Of a stretch of DNA of 64,000 nt, positions 11,790-24,171 are shown piece after piece. How positions within the stretch are numbered: the first letter of the stretch is position 1; each line of letters starts with the position of its first letter. The notes under the pieces were generated by a model, which made no database searches, was not told the DNA's origin, and worked only from the letters and a program-made list of their open reading frames with translations. The position numbers were made by a program, and so were the translations under genes. The DNA comes from Chrysomallon squamiferum (Eukaryota > Mollusca > Gastropoda > Neomphalida > Peltospiridae): NCBI GenBank assembly GCA_012295275.1, contig CM022671.1, positions 25,821,322 through 25,885,321 on the forward strand, written 5' to 3'.

Positions 11790-13241
11790 CATTTATCTAT
11801 CTACCCGTGAAGAAGAGACTTGACCGGCCCTAAGATTTTGGAACATTGTTTCACATCTATGAGAAGGTGTATCTTAAATATCCTTGTTGCTAACTGAAGT
11901 AGTAAAACTAAGCATTGGCTGTAGTGAGTCTTCTCTCGCATTTCATCAGTATATTATATGAAAAGCCTGCCTAGTAACAGTTAATATTTAAATGTATTGA
12001 GTTGTCATTAAACATTCGTTTACCTTTCTTTTTCTTCAACCTTCACGCCATTTGACTGCATGCAATTTGTCTCTTTATCGGACTGATCCTTCAAACGATG
12101 ACTAGAGACAAATATTTAAATAAAAATAATACGATCATTTTATTTTAACAATGACTTCTACGCACACCGCTACCTTTACAACTGCTGCTACAATCAAGAT
12201 AAGCATTACTTCTACCATTGCTATGACTACGACCATAAATACTATTTTAAGGCTGTTACAAATACTGTTACTGCCACTACTACTACTACTACTACCATCA
12301 TTACGACAAGGACTACTACTACTGTTATTGTTACAACATATTGCTGCCATTTCTATTGCACTTTCATTTATCATTTCCTGAAATGTGGTGAACCTCGGTG
12401 ATGCAGAACTGTCTGCATGCTTATCAATAAATTATATAACCATTTTTTCTTTGTCTGTCTGTTGCATTACAACCCGATCTAGTCACGACTTCGTTGAGAA
12501 AAAAAAAAAAAATAATAATAATAATTTTAAACTTCCTTATAAATGAACGCCCAAAGTATGATGACAGCTGGTTTCCTGTTTTAAACTAACATTACCTAAT
12601 AATCTATTGATCTGTTTTTTTTTTCAGAACTAGGCAGTAAGTCGTTCAGCTACAGTAAAAGTTATAACAGATTATAAATTAAATATGACGAACGGAATTA
12701 ACATTAATATCAAACATTCAACCTAAGCAGAGATAACAATAGTACATATTACTACAACTGCCATAATTGTTACTATTGCGGTTGTTACAGATATTACCTA
12801 AAATGAAAGATGGAAGAGAGAATAAAACAAGGTCAACAAAACAGCGAACTTACAGAAATGTAGATCCCATTTATTCGTTCGTTCGTTCGTTCATTCATTC
12901 ATTTGCTTATCCATGCATTCAATCATTTAAAAAAAAAAAAAAAAAAAATGAATAGAAAATAACTTATAAGTTTTTGACATCTGTGATCTAATTATTGCAG
13001 TTTCCAGTCACTTGTTATGAAGCTTGATTACAGCTTACACGGTGATTAGCGCAACATTGTCAACAGGTTGGACAAAAACGATCAACCTTTTGTCAGGCTT
13101 GGCTCGCTCTGTGGCGAGAGTCGGGATGACAGCTGTTCACCTGCACTTCATCCACGCCACGTCAAATTCTTAAGTCATATTCCTCAATAAAATTTTCAAA
13201 TACAGCTTAGTTTCTCACCGGGAACATCGCACCAGATAAGC

Positions 13242-14268
13242 ATGTCGAAATCATCCGAAGATCTCGACAACGACGGCGCGGCTTCAGAAAACAGAAATGG
13301 CGGACACAGGAACAGTCATTCTAAGAGAATTCGAACAAATTTTAGCGAATTTCAGGTATGTTATTTAAAACATAGTATTTACTTTGCTTTATAAATGTAG
13401 GTTTTCTATGGTTAATTATATGGCTTTCACTTCCCTCATTTTTCTAAATATATCTATGCATAACTGTTCCGAGTGACTCCCCAGTACAAGCCATACAAAA
13501 AAAAAAACCCAAAAAAAACCCCACAAACATGTATCAATATTTTCGTTGTTTTTGTTCTTTTTTCGTTCTTTTTTTCCGTCAATGTAAAATGAAAAGGTCC
13601 AACCGTTTCTGTATAATAACGTACAAGAAATAAACCACATATAACAATTCTTTTTATTATTATTATTATTATTATTTAAATTATCACGCGTTATTTTTCT
13701 GTTTACAGCTGCGACGCCTGGACGAAACTTTTGCTGTTCGACCATTCCCTGGTAGAGATTTGATCAACAAGCTTAGTGATGAGCTTGGCTTATCGTACTT
13801 CAGTATCAAGGTAACTGCTGTCGTAGAATTACTTCTTGCGAACACGAATCTCTTTCAGCTACCTTTAAACTACTCCGTGGAACAAGACGGACATCACTGC
13901 ATTAAAGAGTTCAGCTAAACATCAGGTCGTTTAGCCGTGTTGGTTCTGGAGTTAGTGAAGAGTTTATTGTCAGTCAGTTTTATGTATTGGTTAACGGTTA
14001 TATTCAAATACTGTGGAACCAAATATCTCTGTGTATTTGAATTCTAGTTCGATTATTGGATGTTGCAAATTACAGGTTATTGCGATCATTATTAAATATA
14101 ATAATTCGATAGTCTAGCAGTCATGAACTATTTAATAACTCAGAATTCAGTGTTCGGGTATATTCTCGATGATTACTGTTAGGCTGGATCACGTAGCTAA
14201 GTATTTGGTACATGAATATCATTCATAAAAAACCTATTTATATAAATTGTATATAAATATTAATTAAA

Positions 14269-14313
<45 letters not shown>

Positions 14314-15266
14314 TCTTTATTTGTAATTGTTGTTGTTATTATTTTAATTACTATTCAGTTTTAATTTAATTTGTTTCATCTTCAATAAAAGTGAAAGATC
14401 TGTGTATTTTAAAATGCAATTTTTGCCCGTTTCAGACGTGGTTTCAGAACAAAAGGAGCAAATCGCGACGCAATGGAACGTTTGATCTGGATGTGTCTGC
14501 TAGTACGGCAGGTAACGAACCCACAAGACTGCCTGACAGTTCAACACCGATACAAAATCAGAGAAAGGAGAACACGGGGCAAGAATCGTCACATTCGATC
14601 AAACCACCTTTAGTAACGGCGCACTCCAATCCTTGGAGTCATATCAAAACGGAAGTTGCAAAGGAAACTGATGCTTTTTCTATAGATGCTATATTAGCCA
14701 AAGAACCCTCTGCAGAAGAACGATTCTGCAGGCCTACTGTGCGCCAGGAACTTAATTTTGATGATGAAATCAACAATATGCGAGATGCACCACAGTTAGT
14801 AGCAGAAGAAAACCAACCGAAGGAAGAGGAGGAATACAGTCATGTAGCTCCAACAGTTGATAGTCAGGTTCATTTAAATACAGAACAAGTTACGTGCTAC
14901 GGACGCCCTCATACCAACTTCAAGGTTCCGGATGAAACTGTAACATATCCATCAACAAACGGAAATACCAATAATTTTACACAGTACCACTTTAATAATA
15001 ACAAAGCGAATGAAGACGTACACAGTGCTATGTATAACCAATACGGATGTTTTTATTTCCAGTCAGCAATGTACAGTTACCCGTGCTATGAATACTGTGA
15101 GAAAACCAACACGTGCGATAGTCAGGCGGTCGATGACGTCGAAGAACCAAAGTGCACTCTTGTGTGTGACCTTGACAGCCATCAGATAAAGGAAGTAAAA
15201 CGAGAACAATTTCCGGATGTCCACCCAACAAATCACCATGTTCTCTCCTGGAATTACATGTACTAA
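13242..15266 (+). CDS. divergent PRD-like homeobox transcription factor
   Basis: Three exons, 13242-13355, 13709-13810 and 14436-15266, join in frame to 348 aa. The homeodomain spans about residues 27-86: R5, F8, Q12, L16, F20, P26, L34, L40, W48, F49, Q50, N51 and K55 are all at canonical positions. An intron falls between homeodomain positions 46 and 47, a placement typical of PRD-class genes; a second falls between 12 and 13. Position 50 is Gln, as in Q50 paired-like factors. Unusual: the usual WFQNRR is WFQNKR with Ser at 54. No paired domain or octapeptide is present. The tail of ~260 residues is Asn/Ser/Thr/Glu-rich with two psi-K-x-E SUMO-type sites (IKTE about 142, VKRE about 326). 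I cannot assign a named family; a lineage-specific (Lopx-like) gene is possible. Confidence 0.87.
14269..14313. repeat. (ATT)n microsatellite in homeobox intron 2
   Basis: Perfect ATT repeat within the intron that splits the homeodomain between positions 46 and 47. Confidence 0.95.
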
Positions 15267-15309
15267 GTAGTTTATTACAGCTGTTTATTATTTGGTATGT
15301 GGTTATTCA

Positions 15310-15313
<4 letters not shown>

Positions 15314-15389
<76 letters not shown>
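15314..15389. repeat. compound (AT)n(AG)n microsatellite
   Basis: AT repeat (about 15314-15346) passes directly into an AG repeat (about 15347-15389) in the 3' flank of the homeobox gene. Confidence 0.95.
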
Positions 15390-15393
<4 letters not shown>

Positions 15394-15484
15394 AATAAAT
15401 AAATATAAAAAATTTGCAGGTTTTTAACATTTTAAAATGTTACATGGAATAAATTTCAATAAATTAGATAATTTCTGTGTACAT

Positions 15485-15515
<31 letters not shown>

Positions 15516-17029
15516 CCATTTCATCTCTAAAAAATTATCACTCTAATAACGGGTTAAATAATGACCACATGTTTTTTGGTGTAATATTAATGAAAACATT
15601 CAACAAATATTAAAACTCAGTTTCTGTTTTACCCTGTAAATATGTATTATCTATTAGATATTCATAATCTATATTTTAGTCTTTATAATTTCAAGATATT
15701 AAAATTTATTATAAATTACTGCTTTGTTGTCTTTTTCGTTTATATATAATCATTACATGTATTACCCATTCCTTTCACAGTACCGTGTTCCTTTTTCTCT
15801 GTTTCGAGCAACAGTGATTCAAATTTCACACATCATATAAGATACTTTGAGATGGTTGTGCTAGATTATTAACACGCAAACATTATGCATTATATAATTT
15901 TTTCAAACATAATTCTAATTTCTACGCGTGAGCGTGTGCGCAAACGCATGCCTTCAATTTTATAAATATTAAAATTCGCATACAAGGACACACATAGAAA
16001 TTATTATGTTAAGTATTGAAAACATTTCAATACTAGGAAACAATAAAGAAGAAAAGACAAAGAAATTTTTTCTTCGAGCGTTAAATGTCCATTTAGCATT
16101 ACAGTAACCTGTATAGCATGTATTTTTATTTTGTGTCTTTAGATTGACGTATCTGTTAATAAAAAGACAAAAGTGAGATGAAAAACAAAAAATTAAACAA
16201 AACACCAAAACACATTCTGCATTAAAGTATGTTTCCTTTCATCATTTTATAGTCCAATGTTGTTATTGGTTGATAATAATAGTAAATATATAAAAAGGTG
16301 TAGGATTAATTCATACATAATTGTGAATGCTGGCTCGAGTGTCTAACTGTATGTAGTGTTTAGGTAAAGAACGAGACCTGTAACTACTAGTATCTATGTT
16401 GTTTGTATGATGAGAGTTGGATAACACCTTCCAACTGAAGTAAGATCCATGATAAAGACAAAAGTATGAAAATTTCGTTTGCCTGTTCTGAAATAAATAT
16501 TTTCCATTGTCTTGGGGTTATTTTATTTATTTATTTATTTATTTTATTTTATTTATTTATTTATTTATTTTTTTTTTTTTTTTGGTGGGGTAAAGCAGAG
16601 GATTATTTCTTATCTTCCTGCTATTCGCTCTCCAGATTTTCCTTTCCTAACTAGGCTTTTGCTCTTTCATCAGACAAGTACTAAGCAACTCTGGAACTTG
16701 ACGGGGATATGGAAAAATACAGGTTAAAATGTTCTGGAGTACAATTTGTTACTGATATGAGTTGACAGGACTATTACAAATAAGGCAAAGAATGGACTAA
16801 CGTTTTGCCTCCCATGTTATCTGCGATACCATGCTCCTGTAACTCCAGTTAATATATGCATATTTCTATAAGCGTGAATACGTGCTACTATTTCTGTTCA
16901 TACTTTGGCGTTCCTGACAATATATTTTCTATATATCTCCAAATTTACTGTGCAAGTCTTTCATCACCCATGTGTTAATTATTTTTATGCAATTGTTGAA
17001 ACCACTTCACGAAGTGTGATTACTGAACT

Positions 17030-17311
17030 CGATAAGCCGCCCGCGGTTCCGAATCACTGGATCGCATAAACCGTTTAAGTGTTGTCATTGTTAGCTCTTT
17101 TTAAAAAAATTTAAATAAACGTTATTTTCCTTCTCGATGCGACACTGGGCGTAGCCAGGCAATAACTACATCAACATAACGCAATAAAGAATCTGCAGTG
17201 TGTGCGTTGAAGTACGTTTTTGTATCTACCAAAGCGATCCGGGAGTCAAAACGCACAATCGTCTTCATTGCGTGCGCCAGGTAACGAGCAACTGTGATCA
17301 AAATATTGACA
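17030..17311 (+). other. GC-richer patch ending in a strong splice donor (candidate non-coding first exon)
   Basis: This stretch contains GCCGCCCGCGG near 17037 and several CpGs, unlike its AT-rich surroundings. It ends at TTGACAG followed by GTAAGT at 17312, a perfect donor consensus. No long frame is open. It could be the first exon of a non-coding RNA, or of a plus-strand gene whose other exons I cannot see. Composition and donor are seen; transcription is a guess. Confidence 0.25.
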
Positions 17312-18903
17312 GGTAAGTTTAAAGCTTATTGCATTTTTACGGTCCTAATTTACACGAAGTCCGAATACATTGATTACTTTAGCATAATGCAATGAATCAC
17401 TAAAACCCGAAGCGCTGATTTGTTTGGAAACATTTTTGATTTACGATTTAGGCCTATATGCCTACATTTTCTGCTTTTATGCATCGATATTAAATCTTAT
17501 TTTAATTAAATTAAAATAAAATATGTACTTTTACTAAAAATAATTTTGATACGAATATATCAGGAGAAAATCTTAACATATTTTTAGGTAGGATATTTAA
17601 ATCGGTTGGTTTTTAATTTTATCTTAACTTTTAGTACTTTTTTACAATTCATAGAATTGTCTGATATATTTGTCAAAAAATTCATACACATGCATGTTGA
17701 CCTAAAGCCTTTAATTATTACTGTTACAGTCCTTTAAAAGGTGTATATTCATAGTAATAATTCAAAGCAGGAATTTTTTTTTTTTTTTAAATTAAGGTTC
17801 ACATCTTTAGTTCCTTCAATCACCTTATGATGGAATACAAAATATACATACATAACAATGCAAGTCTTACCTCTTAGAATTCAAATGTCCTTTATTGTAG
17901 CAATATCCCAAGGACAAGGAACTGGTATGAAGAGTTCCTTTCATTTATTTTAATCAGTCAGTTTTACAAGTTGAACACATTTATATATTTTGTGTATATT
18001 GACAGGGTTAAGCTGTCTTTTGTCATATATGCAAGGATTCAAAGTATTAGATGAAGGACAAGGCTTTTCAAATATGTAACGTTTCTGATGCTTTTTCATA
18101 ATGAGGATATTTATCAATTCAATTGGCATGACTGAATTCTATTTATATATTAAAGCAACCAATATGATTATCATTAGAACATCATCTAATAAACAGAAAA
18201 TAAATAAATAAGCATACAAAATAAAAACCAAAAGTCTACATAAAATTAAAATAGTTTAATTTGCATTGCTTTCAAAGAATAAAAAGCTATATATATATAT
18301 ATAAAAGAAATAATATATATTATGCAGAATATGCTGAGGCAAATAACAAATGTATTTACAGAGGTGAATCATTTAATACAGATATCACTTTATAATGACA
18401 AATCAGTGCTTGGAATGTGTTTCTCAAATGTCTTTTTCAGATCTATAAAATTCCAGATCACATAATTTGTTGTGATAAGCAAAATAAAATTACTCTTTAA
18501 AAAAAGAGTAAAAAAATAAAAATTTAATCAATTATGAAGTTAAATGCTGTACAATAGTAACTGGAATGATCAATTTAGAAAAATAAATATTGAAGCACAT
18601 TGATTTAGCACTCGTATTAGACCGAACAAGTTTACTAATACATTTCTGATCTATAATTTCACTTAGGATAAATACAAAATTATTATAATAATAATAAAAA
18701 CCCAGAAGAATTGATGCTTTGTTAATAACCATTAATCCATCAGACAATAATGGTGTTTTTTGGCGGGCAATGGTTCGTTTTTTTTTTTTTTTTTTTTTTT
18801 AACAAATTGTTAATCATTTTTGCTAAATTTTATCAATTGAAAATGACCAGACGTGAGAATAATGTGACTAATTTTTATTTTATTTACTCCTTAATTAATT
18901 TTT

Positions 18904-18904
<1 letters not shown>

Positions 18905-18958
<54 letters not shown>
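18905..18958. repeat. compound (CT)n(CA)n microsatellite
   Basis: CT units (18905-18916) followed by about 21 CA units (to 18958). Confidence 0.96.
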
Positions 18959-18962
<4 letters not shown>

Positions 18963-20235
18963 AACATAGATAAACAGATTTATTTCGGATGCACCAGCTT
19001 GTTTCTGAAAATAATATTTGCACCATGAGGTAGTTTGTAATAGATATCTGAAACATAACCTAATTTTATTCTGTTAATAGCACTAGTGAGAATAACTATA
19101 AACTACACCACACACACACAATACAACAAAAACAGTTTGACCACATCATTAATCATTGTTTACAGACTGTGGTATATTTGAATTTACCCTTTTTTAATAA
19201 TCTTTGATAAAATAACCATATGATAAAAATTAAAACAAATAGATTAAAATAAACGTGTGCTAATATTACACTACTGAAAACAATTTAAATTTAAAAAAAG
19301 AAAACATTTTTACAATATATTTACACAAAAATGGAAAAATGGAAATAACTAAAAATTATAAAATTAATTCAAATATCAATTTCATTTTGAAATTCAGAAA
19401 ATAAGTAAGCAATTTAAAACATTAATATATGAAACTTGTAAAAACCATAACCTAAAACATAAGATGTTCAATTCTCATAAAATATTAAAGATAAATGTTA
19501 AAATAAACAAATTATATTAAAAAGGGGGTAATAATATTTATTTATTTTTAAAGAAAAAAAAAGGGATTTTCAAGATTTTACTCAAATACAAAAATATTTT
19601 TTTCTTATAAAATTTGTCCATTTTATAACAATACATCTAGAATTAAGAAAACATCTGTTGTCATCCTTTTAATTTCTTCATAGTTCTTCATTAACATTTA
19701 ATAATTGGTGGGAACTGGTAAAATTTTGATTTGATAAATTTCATGAAACAGGATATAAACAAAGCAAAAATGTACCAAAAATATTTCTGACAGGTAAGCA
19801 CAAGTTAAATGCGTATACAATAATATTTGTTTTTATTATCTACGTTCAAAGATGATTCAAATATGTGATCTTCAAATCTGAATTTAAAAAAAGTTCATAT
19901 GAAAATAAAATGACATCCACAAAGTAATACAAACCTGCTTGACAGGTTTCCTTCTGAAGAGTTAAAAACAGTATGTTTTTACTTTTAACTATGAATCACG
20001 AATTCAGATATATCTATAACAGTGTTAAATATCAATTTAAACTGTTTCACTTGTCAACAAACATACACTAATACTGTATTTAAAATAAACTTAACAAAAA
20101 TGCTTTAAAATATAATTATTAAATAAAAAATACTGTCCAACAAATACAAGTTTTAAAATTAAAACCATGAAAGAAACACCAGAAAAATTCTGAATAAACA
20201 AACAAAACATCGTAACAAACTGTTTCACATGACAA

Positions 20236-21836
20236 TCAGTCAGTGGAGAGCTTTTTCAAAATGAATATTTTTAAGCGATAAATTACATAAAACATTCCTT
20301 GTAGAAGTGGAAAAATAACAAACCCAACAAGAATGACCATTCCTATGGTATGAACGGGATAATTCCAGTCCAGAACATTTTGGTACATCACATGATTGTG
20401 ATCTGGAATCCAATAAAAGACACTGAAAAGGAGATAAATCAGGCCATAAATACATGGATAAATGACGTGAAGAAGTCGAACAGGGACTGCTGTTAAGAGA
20501 TTCTCAAAAACCATTATGACAGTGTTCAAGATATGAAGCTGAAGATTTTCCTGCGAGACCGCAGAAACACCACCCATCTTTGGCAGTAAGAAGACAAAAA
20601 ACACCACTGTTACCATGACAGCACCAGTGGAACCAACTGTCAGTAAAATCCAAATAATTTTCAAATACCACGGTAGTCTGTTGTTAAAAGTTAATATTTC
20701 CATTTCGTAATCCTCATCCATGATCTGCTGGTAGCCTGTGTCTTGATACTCCTCGAATGAGGTGATTTCGTGAAAGAGACTCGCGTGATAATTCACAGTT
20801 GGTGGGTGGCAAAGTTTTGATGGGTTGAAAATATAATACAACAAAACAGTGATGCTGTGAATGGTGACATACAGAGCCAAAACAGTGTAAGTCCAAACTG
20901 TTAGATAGCATGGCCATGGCTGCAGCTTGTCACTTGCAGTGTCTGATTCTTCTGCATGCAAGCTGCCTAAATATATGAACCAAAAGTCAACATATACTGC
21001 TAAGGCAAGACGATACAAAACAAAGACCACAGGTGGAAGTCGCCACTGCAAAATAAAAATAATAGCATTTGATGATACATACTCACATACATGAATATAT
21101 ATACATACATAAATACATTTATATGTTATTTGGATTTATTTATCGATTGAAATGTAATTTTTTCATAATAAATGTTTTTAAAAATCACCAAATCACTAAT
21201 AATGTTTTTTCAATTACAGAACACAGTGCTTTTTTGTTACAGTAATAAGTATATACTTTCAAGATTACTAAAATATCAGTTCTTAACATTAATCATTACT
21301 TGTATCTTACTACAAATCAGAAATTATCAATGAGGTGACTGATGAAACCATAAGCAAACATATCGTTAGGTAAATTTTAACTGTATAAATGAATGATTGT
21401 TTAACAAAAGAAAAAGAAAATACACTAAAAGAAATAAATAGTTTCTAAAATATTAATTTATATGAAACACAGTGTAAAGAACTGTGCAAAGTATAAATAA
21501 CCAAGTAATAAGAAATAGATTATTTCCATAAAAAAAAAAACACCAAAAAATGTTTTCATTAAAATGGGTTTTTTTTTTCATATATATGAAATGGTTGAAG
21601 CGTGAATAACCATGAAAACATTTTTTTAGTGAAAGTGGACTTTATTTCCATTAATTCGTGTACTTAAAACCACATAATTAAATATAATTTACTACAATAA
21701 GAAAACAGTGTTAATAACTGTTATGTAATAATAAATAAATTACATGAAAATTGTAGAATCTTCCACGATGAACTCCAGAAAATATAAAATTTTTTACTCG
21801 AAATTCTTCTCGAAGCTTCGGACAGGCTGAGCTCAT
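20236..21836 (-). CDS. rolling-stone-family multi-pass membrane protein
   Basis: Two minus-strand exons, 21836..21744 and 21045..20236, join in phase 0 to 300 aa (stop TGA 20238..20236). Exon 1 encodes the N-terminus up to RGRFYNFH; exon 2 opens WRLPPVVFVLYRLALAVY, as in the family's W-x-LPP-x-V...YR first membrane segment. Hydrophobic segments follow at about residues 35-60 and 78-105, then at about 160-185, 195-222, 225-245 and 260-290, giving roughly six or seven membrane spans. A hydrophilic loop rich in Glu, Asp and Tyr sits at about 110-155. Rolling stone acts in myoblast fusion in Drosophila; other family members have no settled function, so only family membership is claimed. It is head-to-head with the TTLL gene. 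Confidence 0.8.
21545..21626. repeat. short inverted repeat in rolling-stone intron
   Basis: A perfect 15-base arm at 21545-21559 is the reverse complement of 21612-21626, with a 52-base loop. Beyond the perfect arms the match extends imperfectly (CAC-C-A6 against T7-AGTG). The loop itself contains the palindrome TTCATATATATGAA. It could be a hairpin or a decayed small inverted-repeat element. Confidence 0.6.
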
Positions 21837-22578
21837 ATTTAGTTTCTGCAAGTAGAAAATTTTAAAAAAAATATATATATATAAAACAAATTTGTTTTAA
21901 TGCATTTGTTTTTATTATTTAAACTAAAAAATTCAAGTTATGTCACAGCTATGACTGTAACAGTATGAAAAATAACATAATTCACTTTACTGTTCATAAG
22001 TTTATGGTTTATCCCAACTTTACTAAACACAGGATAAGTACGGATAGTGCCATAAGACACGATCATATGACTCTGACTCTGAGTCAATCCAGTTGTCATT
22101 TCACTAATTTCAGTTTTTTTAATTGCAACAGAACTTTAAATGAAAAATTATGTATTGTTATTTATAAAAGAAAAATGAAAATATTTTTTACACGACAACT
22201 GATTATATTTTACTTGATAATTCTTTACATTTATGTACACATTTTATTTACCTTCTATCCTGGCGTCAAACGAAACAGAAATATCAACAAAGAAATGATC
22301 AATAAAAAGGTCAAGGTCATTAATAAATACCTAAATTGTAAAAATATTTTTATTGTTACTAAATTTCTATCACATTCTATGAAAATATAGATGGAAAATA
22401 TTTTATGACATATTAATATTACAATATTTAAAAATATTTACTTGACCGAATGTTTCTGATTCGAGATTGTTAAAACAACATGGCGGGTGTTCCATGACGA
22501 CGGGGTACGCGGAACGAGATGACAGCAAATATTACTGAAAGCCGTTACACGCAATAAACATGTTTGAGATGGAGTTAA
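21837..22578. promoter_or_regulatory. divergent promoter region between rolling-stone and TTLL genes
   Basis: 742 bases between two opposed start codons. Most is AT-rich; bases 22450-22560 are less so and contain GACGACGGGGTACGCGG, the likely promoter or 5' UTR side of the TTLL gene. A 141-codon plus-strand frame at 21965-22390 is low-complexity and not called. Promoter function is inferred from layout. Confidence 0.4.
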
Positions 22579-23112
22579 ATGGATTTGATTCTACACGTGG
22601 AAGATGAAACGTACGTAATCAAGTGTTTCGAAAATGCGATGGGTAAAAAGAGACCAAATGCCATTGGGGCTTTCAGTTACATTCCTAGAATTAGCGAAAC
22701 AAGTAAACAAATTGCATTACAAAGATTGAAACGTTTGGATACAAAAGGGGTTCCTCATTTTATGATAGAAACTAAAAGTAAATTATACGCACGTGAAACA
22801 TTGGCACCAATAAATAAAATAAGATTTACCAAACTGGCCAATCTAAAATGGTCTGATTCGAAGAAAGTGGTACCAAAAATTGGACAAAAAGCAGTTAAAA
22901 ACGAAGAGATTGATATGAATAAAAATGCAGGTACACTATCAAGTTGTACCGATCTTGACGAAACGATATTTACGTTCCGTCCTAAAGTGAGTTCAGCCAG
23001 CGTGAAAATTGCTGAAAGTTTGGGAACGGATTTTATGTCCAGACAGCAACAACATTTGGAGAAACAAAAAAAACTTGTGAGTATGAAAGAGAGAATGTTA
23101 CGTTTTAAATGA
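22579..23112 (+). CDS. alternative unspliced reading of TTLL exon 1 (177 aa)
   Basis: If the donor at 23077 (CTT|GTGAGT) is not used, exon 1 stays open for 11 more codons ([11 protein letters not shown]) to TGA at 23110-23112. It would then be a one-exon gene. Visible: a KPxVSSxSxKIAESLG segment followed by [11 protein letters not shown], a basic coiled-coil-like end. I do not recognise the family; conserved short K/Q-rich ends like this occur in cilia-related proteins, but that is only an impression. The donor is strong and continues in phase 0 into [10 protein letters not shown] at 24525, so I favour the spliced form. Confidence 0.3.
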   Translation: MDLILHVEDETYVIKCFENAMGKKRPNAIGAFSYIPRISETSKQIALQRLKRLDTKGVPHFMIETKSKLYARETLAPINKIRFTKLANLKWSDSKKVVPKIGQKAVKNEEIDMNKNAGTLSSCTDLDETIFTFRPKVSSASVKIAESLGTDFMSRQQQHLEKQKKLVSMKERMLRFK

Positions 23113-24128
23113 AAACAAATGTTGTGAAAAACTGTACAATATTCATACACAAATATCACGTTTTATATATAATTTAAAAAAAAAAAACAACTGTCAAACA
23201 TTTGGACAGGCAAAACAAATCGGGCCCAGATGTTGAGAGAAAATAAAAGCCATTTAAGAAACAAAATAAAACAGCATAGATCAGCTGCAAAAATATACTT
23301 GGTTTTGTTTTTAGATGACTGTTTTACTGCATTCTTATTCAGTTAGAAAGTTTAAAATAGCTTCCATCAGTTCACTTATTTCATTTTTTATATAACAGTC
23401 CACACTGTTGAAATTAGAATGTATTTTATTTAATAGTGTGTAAGCAACGGCAGAATTGATTTAATGATAGTTTTAGTTAAATGTTTATAGTTACCTTTAA
23501 TTGCACCTTTATTTTTATTACAAAGTAAAAAAAGAATGTGCCTCAGCAGATGTTTAAATAATGTAACTCTGGCAATGCAAACAAATATTGATATCTTTTG
23601 TATTCATCTAAGTTATTTATTTTATTATTACTTGTTATGGAGTTTTAGTCTTGGCTAATAATAAAATAAGATAATAAGAAGCTTTTAAGGTTATAATCAT
23701 TAACGAAATCATTAGTTCTTTATTTGCTGTTGTTGTTGTATCATGTACAAAGTTTATTATTGATGTTGCTACCAAATATGACGTATGAATACTGAAATGA
23801 ATATATTGAACGAATCAAATATAATACATGAATATTTAATAAATGAAGTAATTAGTTTCATATGTTATTTGTTATCTCAGTAATAAATATTGTATAAAAG
23901 ATTTTTACAGAATACACAATTTAGGAGTGTTCTCTTCTTTCAGTTTTGTTTTAATGCAAAATAAAAATGTTCTCTTGAACTGCTATATGGATTAAATTAT
24001 TCCTTTGGTACACATCAGTAAAAACATAATATCAAAATGATTGCAGGTCTGTGGAGGCAAATAATTATTATTAATTTTCTTTTTTAAATTGCTAAGAAAT
24101 TGTATATAAATAATAATTAAACTTGTTA

Positions 24129-24171
<43 letters not shown>

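Larger units (their letters stand above)
11372..13241. other. intergenic region, VWD gene to homeobox gene
   Basis: Holds the VWD 3' UTR, a 90-base CT repeat, and an imperfect ACT/ATT triplet stretch at about 12150-12335. The latter opens false frames on both strands (Thr/Leu-rich). The last 200 bases (13040-13240) are less AT-rich and probably contain the homeobox promoter and 5' UTR. No further gene seen. Confidence 0.6.
15267..20235. other. gene-poor intergenic region
   Basis: Almost 5 kb without a supported coding exon. Open frames here are short and made of ATTT/T-run translations. Contents: compound microsatellites at 15.3 and 18.9 kb, T-runs at 15488-15515 and 18780-18800, and a GC-richer patch at about 17030-17311 listed separately. 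The right part (19000-20235) is probably the 3' UTR and flank of the minus-strand rolling-stone gene. Confidence 0.6.

Noticed and set aside
12135-12381. Opposed 76-79 codon frames near 12.2 kb
   Set aside because: Thr/Ile/Leu-rich translation of imperfect ACT/ATT triplets, open on both strands.
21965-22390. 141-codon plus-strand frame between rolling-stone and TTLL
   Set aside because: Low-complexity, Lys/Ile/Asn/Phe-rich as expected of AT-rich DNA; no recognisable domain, and it sits in the divergent promoter interval.
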